Shown here piece after piece: positions 1 to 7,433 of a stretch of 28,944 nt of DNA (its first letter is position 1; each line of letters begins with the position of its first letter). This DNA comes from Desertivirga sp966211215. GTDB taxonomy: Bacteria > Bacteroidota > Bacteroidia > Sphingobacteriales > Sphingobacteriaceae. A program made the position numbers and the translations under genes. Under the pieces are notes generated by a model. The model did no database searches, was not told where the DNA came from, and saw nothing but the letters and a program-made list of their open reading frames with translations. Location: assembly GCA_966211215.1 (NCBI GenBank), contig CBIHNR010000052.1:1-28944 (forward strand), given 5' to 3'.

Positions 1-1
1 G

Positions 2-46
2 AAGCGACAAGAAATGTATAGGGAAAACTATAAAAAGGCAGCTTAA
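2..46 (+). CDS. 3' end of an unidentified gene (partial)
   Basis: An open frame runs in from the left edge and stops at TAA (44-46). The visible C-terminus is KRQEMYRENYKKAA, a basic tail. Fourteen residues are too few to assign a family. The end of a transposase, recombinase or intron-encoded protein is possible because structured non-coding sequence follows, but nothing here proves it. The frame could also be fortuitous. Confidence 0.3.
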   Translation, partial: KRQEMYRENYKKAA

Positions 47-300
47 AAATATTTTAAATTAAAATTTGGAATTGTGATAAACCTAGAATACGACGATAGG
101 AGGAATCTCCAAATACGGAGGTAGCATATAAGTGCCAATTGCGTAATACAAAAGTGGATTAGGACTGTATCCGCTGGCGGAGGCCCCATCGACCAAACCT
201 GAAAGGCTTGATTCCGTGTGGTTTAGAACATGTGTCTACACGATAGCTCCCGAGAGGGATACTAGTGCCCTATTTCCCTATATCCTTTCAAATGAAAAAA
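47..300. other. Non-coding stretch with several short hairpins, unassigned
   Basis: No credible gene lies between the left-edge frame and the tetR promoter. The stretch is locally G+C-richer than its surroundings and holds several short stems. GGAG (99-102) and GGAG (117-120) compete for the same CTCC (107-110). A 17-nt imperfect hairpin lies at 194-210 with loop GAA, and TCCC/GGGA closes a GAGA tetraloop at 248-259. It could be a structured RNA or the terminal part of a mobile element. I could not match it to RNase P, tmRNA, the TPP, cobalamin or c-di-GMP riboswitches, or group II domain V. Confidence 0.3.
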
Positions 301-311
301 ACTTTTTATAA

Positions 312-331
312 ATAAGCGAGCATTCACTTAT
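312..331. promoter_or_regulatory. TetR-type operator, copy 1
   Basis: A near-perfect palindrome, ATAAGCGA-GCAT-TCACTTAT, has 8-bp arms with one mismatch. Its right end overlaps the -7 element of the promoter of the downstream tetR gene, as expected for autorepression. An almost identical site recurs at 954-973. Confidence 0.7.
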
Positions 332-336
332 ATTTG
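329..336 (+). promoter_or_regulatory. Bacteroidota-type -7 element of tetR promoter
   Basis: TATATTTG matches TAnnTTTG exactly and lies 9 nt before the tetR ATG (346), so the transcript would have a very short leader. No clear -33 element was seen. Confidence 0.5.
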
Positions 337-345
337 TATTGTAAC

Positions 346-936
346 ATGAGGACAAGAGATTCCCAAAAAGAAGAGCTGGTTAAACAGAAGGCTATTGAAA
401 TGATAGTGAAAGACGGCTTTGAAGGTTTTAGTGTTAATAAACTAGCCCGGGCTTGTGGTATATCCGTGGCAACCCTTTACATCTATTATAAAGATAAGGA
501 CGATTTAATAGCCAAAATAGCTGAAGAAGAAGCCAGCCGCATGAGCGCAACTGTTTTGCAAGGCTTTGACCCGGAGGTTTCGTTCGAAGAAGGCTTGCGC
601 CAGCAATGGAGAAATCGTTCTAAGCATATGTTGGAAAATCCTACCGCTACCTTGTTTTTTGAGCAGTTGCGCACGTCTACCTATTACGACAGTGTGTTTA
701 ACGTTATTGTAAAGGATTTTAAAACTTCAATGGGCAAGTTTATGCGCAACGCCATTGAAAGGGGAGAGATAGATCCGCTGCCATTGGAGGTTTACTGGTC
801 GGTTGCATTTGCGCCCATGTACAATTTGGTACGGTTCCACAATGAGGGAAAAAGCATAGGAGGCAAAAGCTTTACTTTAACTGACGATTTACTTTGGCAA
901 ACCTTTAATCTTGTTTTAAAGGCGCTTAAAAAATAG
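346..936 (+). CDS. TetR/AcrR-family transcriptional regulator
   Basis: This is a 196-residue one-component repressor. An N-terminal helix-turn-helix spans about residues 8-55, with the typical recognition region CGISVATLYIYYKDKDDL, and is followed by an all-helical ligand-binding domain of the usual length. I start it at ATG 346 rather than the upstream TTG (334), because the -7 element covers 329-336 and transcription should begin after it. It is followed by a 72-residue protein and an MFS exporter on the same strand, a common arrangement in which the TetR protein represses an efflux pump until the pump's substrate binds. Two matching palindromes (312-331, 954-973) are its probable operators. 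The ligand is unknown. Confidence 0.9.
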   Translation: MRTRDSQKEELVKQKAIEMIVKDGFEGFSVNKLARACGISVATLYIYYKDKDDLIAKIAEEEASRMSATVLQGFDPEVSFEEGLRQQWRNRSKHMLENPTATLFFEQLRTSTYYDSVFNVIVKDFKTSMGKFMRNAIERGEIDPLPLEVYWSVAFAPMYNLVRFHNEGKSIGGKSFTLTDDLLWQTFNLVLKALKK

Positions 937-953
937 TTTTTATTTATTTGAAA

Positions 954-973
954 ATAAGTGAGCATTTATTTAT
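954..973. promoter_or_regulatory. TetR-type operator, copy 2
   Basis: ATAAGTGA-GCAT-TTATTTAT matches copy 1 (312-331) at 17 of 20 positions and is itself a weaker palindrome. Its last two bases are part of the ATG at 972. TTTATTTG at 943-950 resembles a -7 element, so an internal promoter that the same repressor would block is plausible. Confidence 0.6.
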
Positions 974-1190
974 GGAAACAACATCTACCATTTTAGTTTT
1001 CAAAACCGATATCAATACCGAAGCCAGAAGGGAACTGGTCGGAGAGTTCTTCAAAAGTAAAGGAATAGCCTGGAACGTGGATTTACAAGATGTAGACTGC
1101 GTACTTCGTATAGAAACATCCCGTTTTTCGGCAGAAGAGTTGATCGTCCAGGTTAACGAATTGGGCTACTTTTGCAAGGAACTCGAATAA
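972..1190 (+). CDS. Small HMA-like-fold protein, unknown function
   Basis: This 72-residue protein begins METTSTILVFKTDI and has a predicted beta-alpha-beta-beta-alpha-beta pattern like heavy-metal-associated or other ferredoxin-like domains (for example ending NELGYFCKELE). It lacks the CxxC metal site. Its two cysteines (in VDCVLR and YFCKE) are far apart in sequence, so metal binding is doubtful. I start it at ATG 972 rather than TTG 948, since the probable operator and promoter lie between them. It sits 35 bp after tetR and 39 bp before the MFS gene, so it is probably co-transcribed with the exporter. The fold call is inference. Confidence 0.65.
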   Translation: METTSTILVFKTDINTEARRELVGEFFKSKGIAWNVDLQDVDCVLRIETSRFSAEELIVQVNELGYFCKELE

Positions 1191-1229
1191 CCAAAACCAT
1201 AAGCTTTCTATCGTCATTATAATAACATT

Positions 1230-2522
1230 ATGCAATCAACAACTAATGGGATTGAAGAATTCAGCCCATACCAAAAATTAATAGTAGCCATACTAGCTTT
1301 ACTGCAATTTACAGTAGTACTGGACTTTATGGTTTTATCCCCTTTGGGTGATATTTTAATGAAGTCTCTAAAAATGACTCCGGCCGACTTTGGGCTTGTG
1401 GTGTCGTCATATGCCTTTAGTGCCGGTATATCAGGTATTTTAGCAGCCGGATTTGCCGATAAATTTGACCGGAAAAAACTTTTGTTATTTTTTTACGCCG
1501 GCTTTATTTTGGGTACGTTATGCTGTGCCCTGGCTAACTCGCACCTGATGTTGCTGCTTGCACGGATTGTAACCGGCCTTTTCGGGGGAGTTATTGGTTC
1601 TATATCGTTAGCAATAGTAACCGATTTATTTAGTGTGAGCCAGCGAGGCCGGGTAATGGGCTTTGTGCAAATGGCATTTGCAGTAAGTCAGGTGTTAGGT
1701 ATACCCTTAGGTATTTACCTGGCTAACATCTGGGGCTGGCATTCGGCGTTTTTAATGATCGTGATATTGGCAATACTTATCTATGCCGCCATATTCTTCC
1801 GGCTTAAGCCTGTAAATGCACATTTAAGCTTACAATCAGACAAAAATGCCTTCACCCATTTGCTTCATACGGTTTCAAACAAGTCCTATATAACTGCTTT
1901 TGGTGCAACGGCTCTGCTTTCTGTTGGTGGCTTTATGTTAATGCCATTTGGAAGCGCCTATTTGATCAACAACATTAAAATCACTAACCAGCAATTGCCT
2001 TTGGTATTTATGCTTACCGGCGTGTCTTCCATCATTATTATGCCGCTAATTGGGCGTTTAAGCGATAAGGTTGATAAGTTTATGCTATTCTGTGGCGGTT
2101 CTGCGCTAGCAATAGTAATGATATTGATTTACACCAACTTAAGCCCGGTTCCGCTTTGGGAAATTATTGTGATAAACATGGTTTTGTTTATTGGGATTAT
2201 GAGCCGTATGATTCCTGCTACAACTTTAAACACCAGCATTCCTGAGATGAGTGACCGCGGGGCATTTATGAGCGTTAACTCATCTTTACAGCAAATGGCG
2301 GGTGGGCTTGCAGCAATAACCGCCGGCTTAATTGTAACCCAAAAAACGGAAAGCAGTCCGCTTGAAAATTATAACGTTTTGGGTATTGTAGTATCTGTAA
2401 TGATAGTGGCATGTGCCTTTCTTGTTTATAAAGTAAGTGTGTTGGTGAAGGAAAAAAATGCGAGGCAAAAGCCAGATGTGATACAACAGCAACCCCAGAA
2501 GCCAGTTCAGGATACAGTTTAA
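1230..2522 (+). CDS. MFS transporter, DHA1-type drug/metabolite exporter
   Basis: This 430-residue inner-membrane protein has about twelve hydrophobic segments in two groups of six, split by a charged loop near residues 195-215. The loop after the second segment carries the MFS motif A variant FADKFDRKK. The C-terminus is a hydrophilic tail rich in Gln and Pro. The family exports drugs or small metabolites by proton antiport. Substrate cannot be told from sequence. Position behind tetR and the small protein suggests it is the pump controlled by that regulator. Confidence 0.88.
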   Translation: MQSTTNGIEEFSPYQKLIVAILALLQFTVVLDFMVLSPLGDILMKSLKMTPADFGLVVSSYAFSAGISGILAAGFADKFDRKKLLLFFYAGFILGTLCCALANSHLMLLLARIVTGLFGGVIGSISLAIVTDLFSVSQRGRVMGFVQMAFAVSQVLGIPLGIYLANIWGWHSAFLMIVILAILIYAAIFFRLKPVNAHLSLQSDKNAFTHLLHTVSNKSYITAFGATALLSVGGFMLMPFGSAYLINNIKITNQQLPLVFMLTGVSSIIIMPLIGRLSDKVDKFMLFCGGSALAIVMILIYTNLSPVPLWEIIVINMVLFIGIMSRMIPATTLNTSIPEMSDRGAFMSVNSSLQQMAGGLAAITAGLIVTQKTESSPLENYNVLGIVVSVMIVACAFLVYKVSVLVKEKNARQKPDVIQQQPQKPVQDTV

Positions 2523-2555
2523 TTGCAGGCGTTTCTGCTTTATAAACCTAAGCCT

Positions 2556-2563
2556 TACCTTTG
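2556..2563 (+). promoter_or_regulatory. Probable -7 element of dinB promoter
   Basis: TACCTTTG fits TAnnTTTG and lies 7 nt before the dinB ATG (2571). It suggests dinB is transcribed separately from the MFS gene, with almost no leader. No SOS-type operator was recognised. Confidence 0.4.
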
Positions 2564-2570
2564 AATAAGC

Positions 2571-3677
2571 ATGGAAGCCTTCAAATTATCGGTACGGAAA
2601 ATAATTCATATTGATATGGATGCGTTCTATGCTTCGGTGGAGCAGCGCGATTTTCCGGAATACCGGGGCAAGCCGATTGTGGTAGGCGGCCTTCCGCAGG
2701 GTAGGGGTGGCGTAGTTGCCACGGCCAGTTACGAAGCCCGAAAGTTCGGCATACGATCAGCCATGAATTCTAAACAAGCCCTTCAACTGTGCCCGGAAGC
2801 GATATTTGTAAAGCCTCGCTTTGCGGTGTATAAAGAGGTTTCTGATAAGGTAAGGGAAATTTTCAGGCGATACACGGACTTGATAGAACCCTTATCATTA
2901 GACGAGGCCTACCTCGACGTTACCACCGATAAGTTAAATATCGGCTCGGCAATAGACATTGCAAAGCTGATAAAACAAGCCATTAAAGATGAACTTCAGC
3001 TAACCGCTTCTGCCGGCGTGTCTATCAATAAGTTTGTAGCAAAAATCGCCTCAGATATTAATAAACCTGATGGCCTGACTTTTATCGGCCCATCATCGGT
3101 TGAGAAGTTTATGGAAAGCCTTCCGGTAGAAAAGTTTTTTGGAGTAGGTAAAGTAACTGCTTCTAAAATGAAGAGCCTGGGCTTGTTTACAGGCGCCGAC
3201 TTAAAAAAGCTTTCCGAAGCAGATATGATTAGGCATTTTGGGAAGCCTGGAGGTTTCTATTTCCAGATTGTACGTGGCCTGGATAACCGGGAAGTGCAAC
3301 CCAATCGGGAAACCAAATCACAAGGGGCGGAAGACACCTTTAGCCATGATTTAACTACGCTTGACGAGATGGATGCTGAGCTCGAAAAAATTGCAGTACT
3401 GGTGCATAATCGTCTGGCTAAGCGGGACCTTAAAGGGCGCACCGTTACTCTGAAAATTAAATTTCACGACTTTAAACAAATTACAAGAAGTTTTTCTTTT
3501 CCTGCCGGGATAAATGATGCTGAAACGATACTTCAAACGGCAAAAAAATTATTGGCTGCGGCTTTTCAGGAAGGACAGAAAGTACGTCTGTTGGGAATTT
3601 CGCTTTCTAATTTCAGGAATCCTGAGCCGGGTGCTCAAAACCCTGCTGGCTTAACCCTTTTCCCGGAGCTGTTTTAG
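2571..3677 (+). CDS. dinB: DNA polymerase IV (Y-family translesion polymerase)
   Basis: At 368 residues this is the normal length for DinB/Pol IV. Catalytic residues are visible: HIDMDAFYASVEQ with D15 (and D17) near the N-terminus, and SLDEAYLDV with D111-E112, which together bind the two Mg2+ ions. A helix-hairpin-helix region with FFGVGKVTASKMKSLG follows, then the little-finger domain. The C-terminal NPAGLTLFPELF is a plausible sliding-clamp-binding tail (QxxLxLF-like). The enzyme copies damaged DNA without proofreading. It has its own probable promoter and no functional link to its neighbours. Confidence 0.95.
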   Translation: MEAFKLSVRKIIHIDMDAFYASVEQRDFPEYRGKPIVVGGLPQGRGGVVATASYEARKFGIRSAMNSKQALQLCPEAIFVKPRFAVYKEVSDKVREIFRRYTDLIEPLSLDEAYLDVTTDKLNIGSAIDIAKLIKQAIKDELQLTASAGVSINKFVAKIASDINKPDGLTFIGPSSVEKFMESLPVEKFFGVGKVTASKMKSLGLFTGADLKKLSEADMIRHFGKPGGFYFQIVRGLDNREVQPNRETKSQGAEDTFSHDLTTLDEMDAELEKIAVLVHNRLAKRDLKGRTVTLKIKFHDFKQITRSFSFPAGINDAETILQTAKKLLAAAFQEGQKVRLLGISLSNFRNPEPGAQNPAGLTLFPELF

Positions 3678-3737
3678 ACGATAAAGCCCTAAAACACAAA
3701 AAATAAATTCGGTGTTCTTATACCAGGGGAGCCAGGT

Positions 3738-5510
3738 ATGAATCAGTTCAACGATTTTAACAACCCGCAGGTTGCCAATTTACCAGCCTATTTAAGGCAG
3801 TACGTTGTAGAGCAACACTACGAGCATTATACACCCACCGACCAGGCTGTGTGGCGTTATGTAATGCGCCAAAACTATAGCTACTTAAAAAATGCTGCTT
3901 ATTATCCTTATATACCCGGTTTAAGGGCTGCCGGGCTAACCATCGAACATATTCCCAGATTGGAGGAAATGAACAATGCTCTTGGTAAAATAGGCTGGGG
4001 AGCGGTTACAGTCGATGGGTTTATCCCGCCGGCAGCGTTTATGGCTTTTCAGGCTTACCGGGTGCTGGTTATTGCGGCGGACATTCGTCAGTTAGAGCAT
4101 ATACAGTATACGCCAGCGCCAGATATTATCCACGAATCGGCTGGACATGCACCTATAATCGCCGATAAGGCATATCATGAATACCTGAGTTACTTTGGTT
4201 CCATTGGTGCGAAAGCGATGTTTTCTTCCAAAGATTTTGAGTTATATGAAGCCATTCGCGAACTCTCTATCTTAAAAGAAATGGCAGGCACTGCGCCCGA
4301 AGATATTGTTGCTGCCGAACGTAAAGTTGAATTCTGCCAGGCGAATCTTGGCGAACCGTCAGAAATGGCTTTGCTGAGCCGGCTGCATTGGTGGACCGTT
4401 GAATATGGTTTAATTGGCAATTTGCAGGACTTTAAAATTTATGGTGCCGGTTTGCTTTCTTCCATTGGCGAAAGTGTCTCATGCATGAAGCCATCGGTTA
4501 AAAAGTTGTGGTACACTATTGATGCGGTAAATTATCCTTATGATATTACCAAAGAACAGCCACATCTTTTTGTAACGCCAACCTTCGAAAACCTGATCAA
4601 CGTACTCGAAGAATTTGCTTCTACCATGGCTTTTCGCAAAGGCGGGATGGAGGCACTGCACAAGGCGATTGAATGCAAAAATGTAGCTACAGCGGTTTTT
4701 AGTTCCGGGGCGCAAGTAAGTGGTGCGTTTTACAAAGCAATGGCTGATGGCAATAATGAGCCAATGTTTATAGCTGCTAAAGGTGGGTGCGCCCTAAGTA
4801 TTAAAGACAAACAAATACCTGGCTTTGGCAAAGATAAATACCATGATGGATTTATGGCGCCGGTTGGCAAAGTGAAGGGTTTCTCCAAATCTCTGGAACA
4901 TTTAAGCCAGGTAGAACTGGCGGAAGCGGGAATAAAGATTTTGGAATATCTCAGTCTTGAGTTTGAAAATGGCATCTCAATCCGTGGAAAACTTAAGGGT
5001 ATGACGTTTAATGATAAAAAATTAGCAATCTTAAGTTTTGATGATTTTACATTAAGTTTTACTGAAGATTCAGAGTTGCGGAAGTTTGAATTTTCCGACT
5101 TTGATTTGCCAATTGGCGAAAGGATTGTTTCTGTTTTCAGTGGCGCTGCTGATAAAGATGCCTTTGAAGAGATCATCCCGGTTTCGGCTACTGCAACTTT
5201 CCATCCGGTGTATGATGATAAAACTAAAGCTTACCACCAACTTTTTGCAGAAGTAAGGGCAATAAGGGAAACCCAGGAAGATTATGGAATGCTTGCCGAT
5301 ATTTGGAATGCCCTTCAGGTGAGGCATCCGGAAGATTGGCTTTGCAGCCTGGAAATTTTGGAACTATTGGTACAGCAACACTTGTTTGCCGACTTGCAAG
5401 CTAAAATCAGAAAATACCTGGAAGCAAAAGCAAAAGCGCATCCAGAACTGGAGAAACTTATTACGGATGGATTTTATCTAATTGAGCATCCGGTTACGCA
5501 AAACGCTTAA
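3738..5510 (+). CDS. phhA: Phenylalanine/aromatic amino acid hydroxylase, long Bacteroidota form
   Basis: This is a pterin- and iron-dependent monooxygenase that would convert phenylalanine to tyrosine. The catalytic domain fills about residues 30-300, with the iron triad H132 and H137 (HESAGH) and E222 (WWTVEYG). The protein is 590 residues, about twice the usual bacterial PhhA. Residues ~300-590 form an extra region without a family I can name, ending in charged helices. ATG 3738 is preceded by a weak AGGGGAG. Its TAA overlaps the opposing stop of the flavin reductase gene on the minus strand. Together with the homogentisate genes next door it would feed phenylalanine into tyrosine breakdown. 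No pterin carbinolamine dehydratase gene is in view. Substrate could also be tyrosine or tryptophan, but context favours phenylalanine. Confidence 0.88.
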   Translation: MNQFNDFNNPQVANLPAYLRQYVVEQHYEHYTPTDQAVWRYVMRQNYSYLKNAAYYPYIPGLRAAGLTIEHIPRLEEMNNALGKIGWGAVTVDGFIPPAAFMAFQAYRVLVIAADIRQLEHIQYTPAPDIIHESAGHAPIIADKAYHEYLSYFGSIGAKAMFSSKDFELYEAIRELSILKEMAGTAPEDIVAAERKVEFCQANLGEPSEMALLSRLHWWTVEYGLIGNLQDFKIYGAGLLSSIGESVSCMKPSVKKLWYTIDAVNYPYDITKEQPHLFVTPTFENLINVLEEFASTMAFRKGGMEALHKAIECKNVATAVFSSGAQVSGAFYKAMADGNNEPMFIAAKGGCALSIKDKQIPGFGKDKYHDGFMAPVGKVKGFSKSLEHLSQVELAEAGIKILEYLSLEFENGISIRGKLKGMTFNDKKLAILSFDDFTLSFTEDSELRKFEFSDFDLPIGERIVSVFSGAADKDAFEEIIPVSATATFHPVYDDKTKAYHQLFAEVRAIRETQEDYGMLADIWNALQVRHPEDWLCSLEILELLVQQHLFADLQAKIRKYLEAKAKAHPELEKLITDGFYLIEHPVTQNA

Positions 5511-6403
5511 CCCAGACTTGCCAATAACACCTTCCATGCTGTGTACACATCGCCTTCAAACAAAAACTCTTTGGCCCGTCTGTGCAGTAATTCTTCCCGC
5601 TCAGCCAGATCATGGCTTGTGTTTTCGAATATATCCTTCAGCCAATCTTCGTTTTTGATATCCAGTACCTCTTCCATCGATGGAAATTTTTCGATGTTGC
5701 CTAATTGGCCCAGATTGTTTCCGCTTAAAATAACTGAATTTCGTATGGGCTCTGGAATCTGGTCCACACCTATTCCTGTTGCGCGAATGGGCTTGGCAAT
5801 TTTGAATAGGTTTTGTTCGGTGATGTGGCAATACCAGTCGCCGCCAAGCCGTGCCACCAGGTTTATTTTAGCCTGGTCTATTTTTCCATTTTCATCCAAT
5901 ATGCCTTCATTAACATGGATTGCTTTAATTTCGGCTAAAACAAGGTTTCCGGCGCCGGCATTTTCACCCAGCGGAACAATCTGCTTTATTATGCACTCCA
6001 TCTGCACCGGAGATTCTGCAACCCTTGGAGGCCGAACCCAGTTAGACTCTAAAGCCGTAAAGCCAGCCTTATCAAACTCATTTATCCCTTTGGGATACTC
6101 GGTACTTGCCAGGGATGTTTGCTGCACGATATCGTAATTAACAATATTGATTACACACTCAGGCACTTCATGCAGGTTTTCCAAGGTATGTTTGGTTGTA
6201 TTATCCCTAACGCGGCGAGAAGGCGAAAAAACGCAGATAGGAGGGCTAATGCTAAACAAGTTAAAAAAGCTAAAAGGGCTTAAGTTAACGTTACCTTCTT
6301 TATCAATGGTTGAAGCAAAGCAAATAGGCCGTGGCGCAATTGCATATTGCAGGTAATTCTGAATTTCTATTGGCGAAAGTTCACTTAGCAGGATGCTCTT
6401 CAT
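5507..6403 (-). CDS. Flavin reductase family protein (FMN-binding split barrel)
   Basis: This 298-residue cytosolic protein opens with APRPICFASTID and NLSPFSFFNLFSISPP, typical of flavin-reductase-like split-barrel proteins that bind FMN. A C-terminal ~90-residue extension follows the barrel. It is the last gene of the minus-strand aromatic row and its start overlaps the fumarylacetoacetase-family gene by 23 bp, so they are very probably translationally coupled. No enzyme of the standard homogentisate route needs a flavin reductase, so its role here is open; a partner oxygenase elsewhere or a different reaction is possible. Confidence 0.82.
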   Translation of the reverse strand: MKSILLSELSPIEIQNYLQYAIAPRPICFASTIDKEGNVNLSPFSFFNLFSISPPICVFSPSRRVRDNTTKHTLENLHEVPECVINIVNYDIVQQTSLASTEYPKGINEFDKAGFTALESNWVRPPRVAESPVQMECIIKQIVPLGENAGAGNLVLAEIKAIHVNEGILDENGKIDQAKINLVARLGGDWYCHITEQNLFKIAKPIRATGIGVDQIPEPIRNSVILSGNNLGQLGNIEKFPSMEEVLDIKNEDWLKDIFENTSHDLAEREELLHRRAKEFLFEGDVYTAWKVLLASLG

Positions 6404-7403
6404 AAAGGCTCTTTTTTAATTTGAGAATAGAAAAATCGTCGGTTGATTTTTTGACGCTAGTGGTTAACACTCCTAATCCTGTCACTTGAAGCTCAACAAC
6501 ATCCCCATCACGAAGCCATTGTGGCTTATAGTCTGGGTTATTGAGCAAGCCAGTGCCGTTTAGCTCCAGAAAACAGCCTGTACCTACGGTGCCAGATCCA
6601 ATAATATCTCCCGGAAATAAATCAACTCCGTATGCGCAGCGTTCAATAATTTCAGCAAAAGTCCAGCTCATTGCTTCGGCATTGCCACTAGAAACTTCAA
6701 TTCCGTTAACTCTGGCAATCATTTCAAGATTATATGCTTTTCCCGTATGTCCTTCGGGTGGAACTGTAAGATATCGCTCCAACTCATCCGGAGTAACCAA
6801 CCAGGGGCCGGTTACGGTCGCAAAATCTTTTCCTTTGGCAGGGCCAAGGCTAAGCAGCATTTCCTCCATCTGCAAGGTTCTGGCGCTGAGGTCGTTCATT
6901 ATCATGAAACCTGCAATGTATCCGTCGGCTTCTGCCGCTCTTATATTGCGGCCATTTTTGCCTATTACAGCTGCAAATTCAAGTTCAAAGTCAAGCCTTT
7001 CAAAATGGTCTGGCATGCACTCTACATCTCCCGGCCCTTGAATGGAGTTATGATTTGTAAAATAGAAAACCGGATATTGATTAAACTCGTCAAGCATTTC
7101 CAACTTGCGGTTGCGGCGGGCAGTGGCAACATGCTGCCTAAAAGCGTAAGCATCCCGGCAGGAGGGGGGATGGGGAACTGGCGCCATCAATTCATAAAAT
7201 GCTTCTTCTTTAGCATGTAATTTATTATTTGTTATCAGGGTATTGATGGTTTTTGCTTTAAGCATCACTTCCTCTCCACCATCTAAAAAAAGAGACATTG
7301 AGTCCGGGATAAGTTTATCACAAGAATTTAAATTATAAATATGCCCATTGGCAAAAACGCCTAAATGTTCCTGGCCTTCGGTTTTATAAGAAACAAGTTT
7401 CAT
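6381..7403 (-). CDS. Fumarylacetoacetate hydrolase family protein
   Basis: This 340-residue enzyme would cleave fumarylacetoacetate to fumarate and acetoacetate, the last step of tyrosine breakdown. The metal ligands known from mouse FAH can be matched: D84 (RDAYAFRQH), E140 and E142 (DFELEF) and D171 (MNDLSAR), with the conserved GKDFATVTGPWLV after them. It lies 30 bp after 4-hydroxyphenylpyruvate dioxygenase and overlaps the flavin reductase gene, consistent with one operon. The family also includes other C-C hydrolases and decarboxylases. The assignment to tyrosine degradation rests on context. Confidence 0.9.
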   Translation of the reverse strand: MKLVSYKTEGQEHLGVFANGHIYNLNSCDKLIPDSMSLFLDGGEEVMLKAKTINTLITNNKLHAKEEAFYELMAPVPHPPSCRDAYAFRQHVATARRNRKLEMLDEFNQYPVFYFTNHNSIQGPGDVECMPDHFERLDFELEFAAVIGKNGRNIRAAEADGYIAGFMIMNDLSARTLQMEEMLLSLGPAKGKDFATVTGPWLVTPDELERYLTVPPEGHTGKAYNLEMIARVNGIEVSSGNAEAMSWTFAEIIERCAYGVDLFPGDIIGSGTVGTGCFLELNGTGLLNNPDYKPQWLRDGDVVELQVTGLGVLTTSVKKSTDDFSILKLKKSLYEEHPAK

Positions 7404-7433
7404 GTTAATTCAGGTTTAATGGTTAACGTTGGT

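Noticed and set aside
47..300. Group II intron 3' end (domains V/VI)
   Set aside because: I looked for a ~34-nt domain V (AGC triad, GAAA-type loop in the middle, GUUC end). GAAA at 201-204 lacks matching strands on both sides.
334..345. Earlier TTG start for the TetR regulator
   Set aside because: It falls within the -7 element; ATG 346 gives a normal TetR N-terminus.
4730..5176. 148-residue minus-strand open frame inside phhA
   Set aside because: Antisense to a gene with clear family motifs; low-complexity Ser/Leu-rich translation without recognisable features.
6541..7041. 166-residue plus-strand open frame
   Set aside because: It lies opposite the FAH-family gene, whose metal ligands are intact; the plus-strand translation is Ser/Pro-rich shadow sequence.
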